Below, one piece after another: positions 39,190-47,459 of a DNA stretch of 64,000 nt. The notes below the pieces were generated by a model. That model searched no databases, had not been told where the DNA came from, and saw nothing but the letters and a program-made list of their open reading frames with translations. Source of the stretch: UTCFX2 sp963827155. Lineage in GTDB: Bacteria; Chloroflexota; Anaerolineae; Anaerolineales; UBA4823. The DNA is taken from the NCBI GenBank assembly GCA_963827155.1, contig CAWGZV010000002.1, positions 1,116,001 through 1,180,000 on the forward strand. The letters are read 5' to 3'. Positions within the stretch are counted from its first letter, which is position 1; each line of letters opens with the position of its first letter. Position numbers and translations under genes: made by a program.

Positions 39190-42147
39190 ATGAAGACCAG
39201 GGGAGTTTTCCGCTTGCCTATTTCAATTTTGCTGCTGGCTGGGCTCGGAGTGCAGGTTGTGCGGGCAGACAGCGGCACTGAGCCGCATTTACCGGGTATC
39301 CAGCTTGTGGTCGATACACCTTTGGACAGCAATGCAGCCGCTTATCAGTCTTGCCTGCCGACCATTCCCGGGGACTGCTCGCTGCGCGGCGCGATCTCGC
39401 GCGCCAACGCCGAGACAGGCGCCATTTTCACGATCCTGCTGCCGCAGGAGACTTACCATTTGACTTTGCCCGGCGAGGAAGACGACAATATTTCCGGCGA
39501 CCTGGACCTGCGCGGGAATGTCGTGATATACCCGCGGTCCGTAGGGGTCGTGGTGATCACAGCAGACGGACTGGATCGGGTGATACAAATCTTCGAGGGC
39601 GCATATGCTGCGATTAACAACGTGACGATCACCGGCGGGCAGGCAGGCGAGGGACAATCTGGCGGGGGAATTTACAACCTCGGCAGCCTGATGCTGGCGA
39701 ATGTCGTCGTCAGCGGAAATCGCGCCGGAGACGGCCGGATGGCGGCAATGGAAGACCGCCAAGGCGAGCCGGGCGGCTCGGGGGGTGGGATCGAGAACCA
39801 GGGTGAATTGACCTGCAGCAACTGCATGGTTTTTAATAACCAGGCTGGGAAAGGCGGGGATACGTTGCCGGAACATCAAGGGTACCCGGGCCAGACGGGG
39901 GGATTGGGCGGCGTTGGCGGGGGAATCGCCAACCGCGGTTTCCTCACATTGCTCAATTCGACGATCAACAGTAATCAAGCCGGCGCCGGCGGCGTCGGGA
40001 ATTCGACCTATGTCCCTCCGTGGCCCTATCCCGGCCCCGAATTGGCTCCAGGCATTGCCGAAAGCCCAGCCAGTTACGATTATGCCGGCAATGGAGGGGA
40101 TGGCGGGAGCGGGGGAGGTTTATTCAACAGCAGCCGGCTGTCCATCGCGGACAGCCAGGTATTCGATAATCAGGCAGGATCGGGCGGAGAAGGCGGCGCA
40201 GCTTGGATTTCAGGAGGTATCGGTGGGCAAGGCGGGAACGGCGGCGGGATCAGCAGCTACGGCTGGCTTAAGGTCGAAAGGTCTACCATCGCGAACAATC
40301 GATCCGGGCTGAGCGGTGCAAGCGGTTATGGCGGCTATAAACAAGGGGCGGCTGGGTCGCGCGGGCCCGGGCATGGCGGAGGATTATATAACTCCGGCGA
40401 AGCTCATCTGAATGATAGCCAGGTGATAGTAAATTCGACCGCGCCGGAATACCATCATTTACATTACCAGACCGCGGATGGCGGAGGGATTTACAATGAT
40501 CACAATGGAAACATGTCTTTGCGTGAAACGCAGGTGAATGGTAACCTTGCCTCAGGCGCAGGTGGGGGGATCATGAATCGAGCTGAGCTTGACATAGCAG
40601 GCGGAGAGGTAAATGAGAACCAGGCGCGCAGAATGGGCGGAGGGATTTCGAATGAAGGGCAGCTTGTGGGCAGGTCGTTTTCCCTATCAGACAACACGTC
40701 TGGTCCGGGTTATGACGGATTTCAGGGCTTTGCCGGGATTGCCGGTGCACAACAGCCGCTGGACGGTGAAACTCCAGTGGGCGGCGGGCTGTTCAACGGC
40801 GGTAAAGCCTGGTTGGCAGAAATCCAAATCAATAAAAACACCGCAGGAAACGGCGGGAAAGGCGGCGACCACAACTACGGCTCATACCACAATTATCCGG
40901 GCGGGGACGGCGGCAGTGGAGGCTACGGCGGTGGGGTCAATAACAAAGGCTGGCTGGAAATCACGCTTTCTGCCCTGCAAGGCAACCAGACCGGGCAAGG
41001 TGGGATTGGTGGAGCCAGTCAAAACGGCAACGGGTTGAATGGGAACGGCGGCCCTGGCGGCGCAATTTTCAACTCAGGTGCGCTGGATGCCGCTTTTCTG
41101 ACCATCCAGGGGAACTCAACCGGTGCGGGTGCTTCACCGGCGGAACCCGGGGGCTCTGGGGGTGGATTGGCTAATTTTGGACTGTTAAATTTTCGCGACT
41201 CCCAAATATCCGGTAACCAAACCGCGTTGGGTGGGGTAGGCGGCGGGGTCGCGTTCTTCGGGTGCAGTGAAAAGCTGCAGCCTGAGATTGCGAATACGAG
41301 CATCCTGGACAACCACGCCAGCAGTGAAGGGGGCGGTCTGTATTTGAAGGGCTGTGACGCTTCCCTGGACAATCTGGTGATCGCCGGCAATCAAATCGAT
41401 GCTGGAAACCTGGGCAGCGGACTTTACCTTGCAGACCAGAACACAATTCTGCGACACCTGACGATTGCAAACAACACTGGCGGAGACGGAAGCGGGATCT
41501 ACCTGCAGGTGGGAACGGCTGTACTCACTAACACGATCATTGCCGGGCAGGCGGTCGGCATTTTCGCAGAGCAAGAGGCGCAGGCACAGCTGCGTACAAC
41601 CTTGTGGGGGACGGGCGAATGGGCGAACGGGCTGGATTGGGGCGGACCCGGGATGGTATTCACCGGCACCCAGAACATCCATGCCGATCCGCTGTTCGTG
41701 GATCCGGTGCAGGGCAATTATCACATTGAAGCTCTCTCGCCAGCAGTGGATGCCGGACAGCAAACTGACCTGGTCTCCGATCTGGATAACCAGCCGCGAC
41801 CTGCCCCTGGAAGCGACCTGCTGGATATCGGCGCGGACGAAACCTGGTCTTCCGTTCCGCTGTATACGATCTCTGTCTATATCTCGGAGTCCATCACCGC
41901 CACGGTGCCGGCGGAGGTGGGGGTTGATCCGATCCCCGGCGAGGCGACGCCTTATATCAGCTTCTACTGGTCGCCGCCGCCGCAAAGCGGGCAGTGGACC
42001 TCAAAAGCAGTTTATGTTTTCGAGCAGGGTGGGGAACATTCATTCAAAGTCTGGGTGGTCCAGGCGGGCAAGGTGCTGAGCGCGACCGTGACCGTGCAAG
42101 TGCAGGCGATGATCCGGCGCTATTACTTCCCCCTTGCATTGCGATAA
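39190..42147 (+). CDS. Secreted right-handed beta-helix protein, choice-of-anchor Q type
   Basis: I chose ATG 39190, 9 bases after GGGAGG, which exposes a signal peptide (PISILLLAGLGVQVVRADS). A CSLREA-like segment (PTIPGDCSLRGAISRANAE) follows. Then come about 700 residues of Gly/Asn-rich beta-helix coils of the GGGIYNxGxLxLxxSxVxxNxA type, seen in adhesin and polymorphic membrane proteins. Near the end is a choice-of-anchor-Q-like segment (ADPLFVDPVQGNYHIEALSP, DIGADE), then a short Ig-like domain. It ends RYYFPLALR, the shared tail. Probably cell-surface; the substrate or partner is unknown. The gene is intact. Confidence 0.88.
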   Translation: MKTRGVFRLPISILLLAGLGVQVVRADSGTEPHLPGIQLVVDTPLDSNAAAYQSCLPTIPGDCSLRGAISRANAETGAIFTILLPQETYHLTLPGEEDDNISGDLDLRGNVVIYPRSVGVVVITADGLDRVIQIFEGAYAAINNVTITGGQAGEGQSGGGIYNLGSLMLANVVVSGNRAGDGRMAAMEDRQGEPGGSGGGIENQGELTCSNCMVFNNQAGKGGDTLPEHQGYPGQTGGLGGVGGGIANRGFLTLLNSTINSNQAGAGGVGNSTYVPPWPYPGPELAPGIAESPASYDYAGNGGDGGSGGGLFNSSRLSIADSQVFDNQAGSGGEGGAAWISGGIGGQGGNGGGISSYGWLKVERSTIANNRSGLSGASGYGGYKQGAAGSRGPGHGGGLYNSGEAHLNDSQVIVNSTAPEYHHLHYQTADGGGIYNDHNGNMSLRETQVNGNLASGAGGGIMNRAELDIAGGEVNENQARRMGGGISNEGQLVGRSFSLSDNTSGPGYDGFQGFAGIAGAQQPLDGETPVGGGLFNGGKAWLAEIQINKNTAGNGGKGGDHNYGSYHNYPGGDGGSGGYGGGVNNKGWLEITLSALQGNQTGQGGIGGASQNGNGLNGNGGPGGAIFNSGALDAAFLTIQGNSTGAGASPAEPGGSGGGLANFGLLNFRDSQISGNQTALGGVGGGVAFFGCSEKLQPEIANTSILDNHASSEGGGLYLKGCDASLDNLVIAGNQIDAGNLGSGLYLADQNTILRHLTIANNTGGDGSGIYLQVGTAVLTNTIIAGQAVGIFAEQEAQAQLRTTLWGTGEWANGLDWGGPGMVFTGTQNIHADPLFVDPVQGNYHIEALSPAVDAGQQTDLVSDLDNQPRPAPGSDLLDIGADETWSSVPLYTISVYISESITATVPAEVGVDPIPGEATPYISFYWSPPPQSGQWTSKAVYVFEQGGEHSFKVWVVQAGKVLSATVTVQVQAMIRRYYFPLALR

Positions 42148-42454
42148 ATCACCTGGAGTTGGGTTCTACACCGGCGCTTCGGCGCTGTTCAATAGACCTC
42201 TCGGCTGTGCGAATGTATCGGATATAACCACCCTCATTAAATCCGAACCCCTCCCATTTTGCGCTGTATTCGAGTATATATTCATAAATAATAGAAATGG
42301 CTCTCCACGCCCAACAAATGGTAATGGAGAATTCGTCTGCGGCGACACTTAATCTGTATTCAAGAGAACCCTGATATGCAATTGGCGTTACGCCTTATGA
42401 CCTGACCACCACTTCTTAAATTGCCGGAAATTTCGCTGATATTCTACAAATCTG
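42148..42454. other. Intergenic region, no gene supported
   Basis: Between the beta-helix gene and the promoter of the RRM gene. A short GC hairpin with a TTCG loop (around 42170-42190) follows the stop and could help end transcription, but has no T-run. Nothing else is recognised. Confidence 0.4.
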
Positions 42455-42538
42455 TGATATAATATTGATTACTTATAAACAGATTTGGGTGTTACTCGCT
42501 TCCGCCATTCCCTTTGTAAGAATGGCGGAGTTTCTTTA
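42455..42538 (+). promoter_or_regulatory. Extended -10 promoter and leader hairpin of the RRM gene
   Basis: TGATATAAT (42455-42463) is an extended -10 element. The transcript would begin near 42470 and contain a 9-bp hairpin, TCCGCCATT (42501-42509) with AATGGCGGA (42521-42529), followed by a weak T-rich stretch. Such a leader may attenuate or thermoregulate this RNA-binding-protein gene. Confidence 0.5.
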
Positions 42539-42578
42539 ACACCACGATCTGCCAATCAACTGAAGGAGTATGAACGTT

Positions 42579-42869
42579 ATGGTAACAAAACTGTACATTG
42601 GTAATCTGTCTTACGACACCACTGAGGATAAATTGCGCGAGCTCCTCAGCCAGGCCGGCACTGTATCCACCGTCGATATGATTAAGGATCGCGATACTGG
42701 ATATCCCAAGGGCTTTGCCTTCGTGGAGATGGGCAGCCAGGCTGAAGCAGAGAAAGCGATCAGCATGTTCAATGAGAAGACCCTCGATGACCGCATGATC
42801 AAGGTCAATATCGCCAAGCCGCGCGAAGAACGCCCGCGCAGCGGCGGCTACAACAACCGCCGTTATTAA
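42579..42869 (+). CDS. RRM-domain RNA-binding protein
   Basis: The second ATG (42579) is preferred because AAGGAG lies at a proper distance; the ATG at 42570 is too close. The 96-residue protein is a single RNA recognition motif: RNP2 KLYIGNLSY and RNP1 KGFAFVEM. It ends in a basic Arg/Gly/Tyr tail (RPRSGGYNNRRY). Homologues in cyanobacteria and other bacteria are cold-inducible single-RRM proteins, probably acting on mRNA. It is monocistronic, with its own promoter and terminator. Confidence 0.95.
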   Translation: MVTKLYIGNLSYDTTEDKLRELLSQAGTVSTVDMIKDRDTGYPKGFAFVEMGSQAEAEKAISMFNEKTLDDRMIKVNIAKPREERPRSGGYNNRRY

Positions 42870-42887
42870 TCCCAAAACCGATAAATT

Positions 42888-42913
42888 CCCCACCCTCAAA
42901 CGGTGGGGTTTTT
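42888..42913 (+). terminator. Intrinsic terminator of the RRM gene
   Basis: CCCCACC and GGTGGGG pair across a 7-base loop, followed directly by TTTTT. A textbook rho-independent terminator 18 bases after the stop codon. Confidence 0.9.
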
Positions 42914-43008
42914 ATTTAATAAATTAATGATTACCTCATGCTGAGCGCTATCCAAATCCCAGCGGGATGTATAATTATCCAAAATCCTGGACGAAAATTG
43001 GCTTCAAA

Positions 43009-44252
43009 ATGAAAATATACCTGGGTGCCGTTTTGCTCCTCATCCCAAGTCTCATCCTGGCGGCCTGTTCGCCTGGAAGGTCTCCAGCGGCGCAGATCTC
43101 GACTCCCGGGGCCGCCGCCCAATCTTCTCACACGCTCTCCAGCACTCCGACCCTCAGCCCAACCCCAAGCGCCACGCCTGCTCCACTGCCAACCGCAAGC
43201 CCCATCCTGCAGCCGACGAATACCCCGACTCCCCTCCTCACCTGGATTTTGAGACAAACCTGACCTTACAAGATCTGGTCGAATTTTTCTACCAGACCGG
43301 AGATTATGAGCTGCTCGTCAGCCTGCTGGGTGAGCTCGCCGGCTACTATAAAACCCCGGCGACGATCGGCAGGGTTTATGCGCTTCAAGGCGACGCCTAT
43401 GCCAGATCCGGCGATTACGAGAGCGCCGCGACCGCTTTTATCAAAGCGCTGGAGGTTTTCCCGCAAGTACAGCAGGTGAACGGTGATCTATGCCGGGTAT
43501 ACGGTCTGATGGAGAAAGCCGATCAGGCCCTGCCGTACTGCGAAAAAGCCGCTAAGGCGAACCCTACATATAAGACTTTCATCTACCGCGGGAAGATATA
43601 CGCCTCACTCGGAAAATTCGATCCAGCCGTTCAGGATTTTCAGATGGCGGCGAAGCTGCTGGAGCGGTCAACCGGCGCCGAGGAAATCAAGGTTTATCAA
43701 GCGCTGACGGATTGGATCGAGGCTCTCAAGGCGGGAAAAAATCCGATCACGCCTCAGATCCTTGCCGAAGACCGCCAGCTGGAGATGGCTTCCGCAATGC
43801 CGACCCAAACCATCGAAGAGCAAGCCGTTCCATCCAGCAAAATGGTCCAGGAGGCGGCTGCAAAATTCGGTTTTAACGAGTTCAAACCCTCGGATCTGAA
43901 AGATCCATTTCAAGAGAATGGATTGCCTTTCCTCGCAGCCTCCTTAAAATTGGATCCTTGCTCGGTCGATCTGGCTTTGCAGGCGAAGGACGACCTGGTT
44001 TCCAAGATTATGGTGACCATGAAAGGCTGCAGCTATCTGGAAGAATATTTTATAAGCCTCAGGCTGATCGACGAATTCTTTAGAAGCAAGCGCGAAAAGG
44101 CTGAAGCGCTCGTCTGGCTGTTCAAGGAAGCCAATTCCGTGATCGAAGTCCAAAATGCTGAGGCGAAGAAAGCAAACCTCCAGAAGTGCAACCTCTCCGC
44201 CTCCTACCGCCGCACCGATAAATCGACGGTATTGTTGTTCTCTTGCCATTAA
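43009..44252 (+). CDS. TPR-type lipoprotein, one frameshift
   Basis: The ATG at 43009 gives a lipoprotein signal (GAVLLLIPSLILAAC). A Ser/Thr/Pro linker of about 55 residues (STPTLSPTPSATPAP) follows. Near 43230 the frame changes, and the other frame continues with LTLQDLVEFFYQTGDYELL. Then come tetratricopeptide-like helices (GRVYALQGDAYARSGDYESA, PYCEKAAKANPTYKTFIYRG). The last 20 or so codons fall in the 78-bp repeat that also occurs at 46082, so the natural C-terminus may have been replaced (NLSASYRRTDKSTVLLFSCH). It is probably a membrane-anchored scaffold protein. Confidence 0.7.
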
Positions 44253-44267
44253 GGAAAACGGGGATAG
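44190..44267. repeat. 78-bp dispersed repeat, left copy
   Basis: Matches 46082-46159 at 77 of 78 positions in the same orientation. It covers the 3' end of the TPR gene and 15 bases beyond its stop. It contains CGATAAATCG, which is nearly palindromic, inside TACCG/CGGTA arms. Together the two copies bracket the AbiE-type pair. Confidence 0.85.
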
Positions 44268-44429
44268 TATTCTCTGCGCAAGCGTTCCATGATGCGTATA
44301 CAGCAGTGATAATTCCATGTTGCCCAATAATTGGGGGAGAAGTACCCAACATGTCCATACTTTCCATGTTTTTTGGCAGCATCTCCACTATAGTGTGAAG
44401 CCTGATCGATGGAAAAAAATCAGGGGGAA

Positions 44430-45272
44430 TTATCTCCAAGACCATTGAACAGGGTCCCACTGACGGGTGCCTTTCTCGCTGAACAGGGGATTCAAGAAGG
44501 CTTTGATTGCGATACTGGCTTCGTTCATAGTCTGGAAATCCAAAGAAACCTCTGCGGCTAGCTTCTGATATGGTCTTGACCATTCAGTCGGTGGATCAGA
44601 AATTTCCTGTGTAAGCGGATGGGTATTTCGAGCTTCGAATGTCGCCTGTATGGCGCGATATAGCCGAGTTAAATCAATGGGTCCTAATCCAGCCAGAAGC
44701 AATATGTCCACAAAATCCTTAACGCGTGAACCCACACCCGAGTTGTGAGGCCGTGTATAAGCATGGACCTTTTCAGCGATCTGCTGTGTGATCGGATAAC
44801 AGGGAATAATTGTCGGTTCAATGCCCGCGAAATCCAGGAGAGATGGGCCTTTTAACTCATCGATTGGATCAATAACCGGATCTCCTACACCCACATCGAT
44901 ATGAAAATCCTCAAATGTTCGACCATCAAGCAAAGCACGAATATGAAAACGCTTGTCGCCGAATTCATCAGGTGTCTGACTCTCGCTCTGTTCAACCTCA
45001 AACCGGAACCAATCTTGAAGATCAATCTCGCCTGCATCCCTCAACAATTTAAGAACGTCGCGCAGCTTCGCTCGAACCAATACGTCGATATCTTTTGTAG
45101 TTCTCGCTTTGTTCACCAGCCGTAGTTGGATTGCAAAACCGCCTTTTAGTATCCATATGTCAGGCTGATGTTGGATAAGCCGCGCAATGAAACGCTCAAA
45201 GACCACGGTCTTTCTCAACCGGACCAATGGAGTTCCCATTTTTAAACTCCGGGATCGTAATCTTTCTTCCAA
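44430..45272 (-). CDS. AbiEii/AbiGii-type nucleotidyltransferase toxin
   Basis: This 280-residue protein has the nucleotidyltransferase signature of the family. It includes ILKGGFAIQLRLVNKARTTK with LKGG at 42-45, then DIDV at 61-64. The helical part carries QQIAEKVHAYTRP and SRVKDFVDILLLAG. AbiEii toxins add nucleotides to target RNA or GTP-bind and arrest growth, giving phage abortive infection. The gene lies 35 bases after its antitoxin gene, as is normal. The length and motifs look intact. Confidence 0.88.
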   Translation of the reverse strand: MEERLRSRSLKMGTPLVRLRKTVVFERFIARLIQHQPDIWILKGGFAIQLRLVNKARTTKDIDVLVRAKLRDVLKLLRDAGEIDLQDWFRFEVEQSESQTPDEFGDKRFHIRALLDGRTFEDFHIDVGVGDPVIDPIDELKGPSLLDFAGIEPTIIPCYPITQQIAEKVHAYTRPHNSGVGSRVKDFVDILLLAGLGPIDLTRLYRAIQATFEARNTHPLTQEISDPPTEWSRPYQKLAAEVSLDFQTMNEASIAIKAFLNPLFSEKGTRQWDPVQWSWR

Positions 45273-45307
45273 TGCCCGCCGAAATGCTGCACCGCTTTGA
45301 TATTGAG

Positions 45308-45895
45308 TCAGTTAACCTCGCTACCCAGAATACGATCGATCAGGCGCAGGACTCTACCACCACGGCGAGATGCCATAGACAGAAGTCTTTCCCTATCCGT
45401 CAGCCCCTGCTGGATGGCCTCTCGGACCGCCTTTCTGATCTGCTCCTCTGCAACGCCGCTTGCGGCAACATCCAAGATAGTTCTTGCTGGGCTGGTGACA
45501 CGCAGGCCTTCTCGCAGGGTGACATCACCAGGATTCAGGCGATTTGTATGCAGCTGGATGCCTTCTCGTCGTCTTGAACCGGTGCGAGGCATAATCACAT
45601 GAATTTTACTGGGAAGCACATCTGACAGCCCGTAAAGGTAAAGCGCGCTTTCATGGGATATGACCGCTTCGAGACCGACCTTCAGCCAGGCGACAAAGAG
45701 ATCCTCGTATGGAGAGCCAGGAAACTGCACAAGCCGATAGATACCACGTTGAACCCGTGAAAACCGCCCAGTGGTAGCATAGTAAGAGAGACGCTCCCAA
45801 GAAAACCCCACTTCTTGGGCCTGGCTGGCTGTAAAATAACCGGCCTGGTTTTCAGCGATTTCATATAAACGATTGAAGTCAGGTTTGTTTTCCAT
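45308..45895 (-). CDS. AbiEi-family antitoxin
   Basis: The 195-residue protein starts with a winged-helix segment (AENQAGYFTASQAQEVGFSW, LSYYATTGRFSRVQRGIYRL). It continues with the AbiEi C-terminal region (AVISHESALYLYGLSDVLP, VTSPARTILDVAASGV). Type IV AbiE antitoxins repress their own promoter and counter the toxin without tight complex formation. The gene is first in the pair. Upstream (45896-46081) must hold the autoregulated promoter; I could not define its operator. Confidence 0.88.
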   Translation of the reverse strand: MENKPDFNRLYEIAENQAGYFTASQAQEVGFSWERLSYYATTGRFSRVQRGIYRLVQFPGSPYEDLFVAWLKVGLEAVISHESALYLYGLSDVLPSKIHVIMPRTGSRRREGIQLHTNRLNPGDVTLREGLRVTSPARTILDVAASGVAEEQIRKAVREAIQQGLTDRERLLSMASRRGGRVLRLIDRILGSEVN

Positions 45896-46081
45896 GTGTG
45901 CATAACCTTAGAGAAATACAAAGGTATTGCACACATTATCAGGGTAACTGCTAGATTTGTCCAGCTCTGTATTGGGTTAATAATTGATAACATTTTTGCC
46001 AGAAGTTAATCTAACCCAAGTTGCCGCCAAACAGTGGCATAAGGATGTCCATGCGAATTCTGGTAAAGTTTACGGTGACCA

Positions 46082-46159
46082 AACCTCTCCGCCTCCTACC
46101 GCCGCAGCGATAAATCGACGGTATTGTTGTTCTCTTGCCATTAAGGAAAACGGGGATAG
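46082..46159. repeat. 78-bp dispersed repeat, right copy
   Basis: Same sequence and orientation as 44190-44267 with one C/G difference. It lies 18 bases from the 3' end of the rRNA methyltransferase gene and outside any supported coding frame. The distance between copies is 1,892 bp. Confidence 0.85.
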
Positions 46160-46177
46160 GGAAAAACCGTCGAGCGG

Positions 46178-47458
46178 TCAGCCTTGGACCGTCCCGCAGT
46201 ACAGCCTGACGGGCACGCCGCCGTTTTCGAACGAAAGCCGGGCATTTGGGCGGAAACCCGAATGCGAAAACAGCCTCTCGTCGCTGCACAGCACCGCATA
46301 CTGCCACCCCGGGCATTTCAGCCGCAGCACCTTCCCGAGCTGGGCGTACAAATTCCGCAGGTCCTTCTCCGCGCTGACCCGCAGACCATAAGGGGGGTTG
46401 GTCACCACCCAGCCCGGACGTGATGGTGGCTCGACAGCCGAGATTGCCAGGTGGGAAAATTCGATCGAAGCAGATATCCCCGCCCGGGCTGCATTTTCTT
46501 TCGCCATCGCGATCGCGCCGAGGTCGCGGTCGGATCCCAGGATTCGAGGCCCATCAGAGTAAGTTTCCGCGGCCGGATCCGAGGCAAAGCTGGCAGCAGA
46601 ACGGTCGGCTGCCGCAGTCGCAGTGCCGCTCGCCGTGGAGTAAGGTCCTTTCAGGCTTTCAAACAAGTCACGGTCGAAATCTGGCCAGTCCATAAAGGCA
46701 AATCTTCGGTTTCTTCCCGGCGCCAGGTCCTTCGCCAGCAGCGCCGCTTCGATCGGGATCGTCCCAGACCCGCAGAACGGGTCGATCAGGGGCGAGATCC
46801 GGTCCCAACCCGATCCCAGCAGCATCGCTGCCGCCAGGGTCTCGCGCAGCGGTGCCTTGGCTGAGGCCAGCCGGTAGCCCCGGCGGTGGAGGTGCTCGCC
46901 GGAGGAATCGATGCTCACGGTCGCCTGGTTCTGCTGCAGGCGCACGACCACGAGCTGAGGCAATTTGCCGCTGAGCTCCTCGTCAAACCTGGCGGCCGGC
47001 GGCGGGCTTCCCAGGCGGTCGGCGATCGCCCCCAGCACTCGCTCGGCGACCGCCCCTGAATGATACAGCCGCGACTGGCGGCAGGTCACCCGCAGCGCCA
47101 CGGGTTGGCCGGGAGCAAGGTAGCGCTCCCACTCCAGTCGGCCCGCTTTCTTGCGCAGCTCCGAGAAGGCCGCCGCGTAAAATTCACCCACCCTTAAGAG
47201 CACCCGGCTGGCGGTCCGCAGGCGCAGGTTGAGGCGGTAAATCGCTTCTAATTGGCTATGCGCAGTCTCTCCGGCGCCCCCCGCCTCTGCCAGGCTCATC
47301 TCCACCCCCCCACCCGCAGTCTCGAATCCAGCCGCTTTCCCAGTCCATTCCCGCCCCGCCTCTGCTTTCGCAGGCAGGTACCCCAGCAAGCGCAGCTCCT
47401 CGGCAGTCAGGGCTTCCAAACCCGGCGCACAGGCCGCGAAGATCTTCTGCCCTACCAC
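46178..47458 (-). CDS. THUMP/SAM-dependent RNA methyltransferase (RlmL N-terminal type)
   Basis: The start is GTG 47458, one base after the stop of the YgiQ gene, so the genes are coupled. Residues 1-150 form a ferredoxin-like/THUMP RNA-binding region (FAACAPGLEALTAEELRLLG). The methyltransferase domain follows with ISPLIDPFCGSGTIPIEAAL (SAM site), ILGSDRDLGAIAMAKENAAR and the catalytic VVTNPPYGLRVS. E. coli RlmL makes m2G2445 in 23S rRNA; the single-domain form here (426 residues) matches the YcbY N-terminal or YpsC type. A target guanine in rRNA is expected. Confidence 0.9.
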   Translation of the reverse strand: MVGQKIFAACAPGLEALTAEELRLLGYLPAKAEAGREWTGKAAGFETAGGGVEMSLAEAGGAGETAHSQLEAIYRLNLRLRTASRVLLRVGEFYAAAFSELRKKAGRLEWERYLAPGQPVALRVTCRQSRLYHSGAVAERVLGAIADRLGSPPPAARFDEELSGKLPQLVVVRLQQNQATVSIDSSGEHLHRRGYRLASAKAPLRETLAAAMLLGSGWDRISPLIDPFCGSGTIPIEAALLAKDLAPGRNRRFAFMDWPDFDRDLFESLKGPYSTASGTATAAADRSAASFASDPAAETYSDGPRILGSDRDLGAIAMAKENAARAGISASIEFSHLAISAVEPPSRPGWVVTNPPYGLRVSAEKDLRNLYAQLGKVLRLKCPGWQYAVLCSDERLFSHSGFRPNARLSFENGGVPVRLYCGTVQG

Positions 47459-47459
47459 C

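Noticed and set aside
45682..45993. 103-residue frame over the antitoxin start
   Set aside because: Out-of-frame reading of the AbiEi gene; its hydrophobic N-terminus comes from AT-rich promoter sequence.
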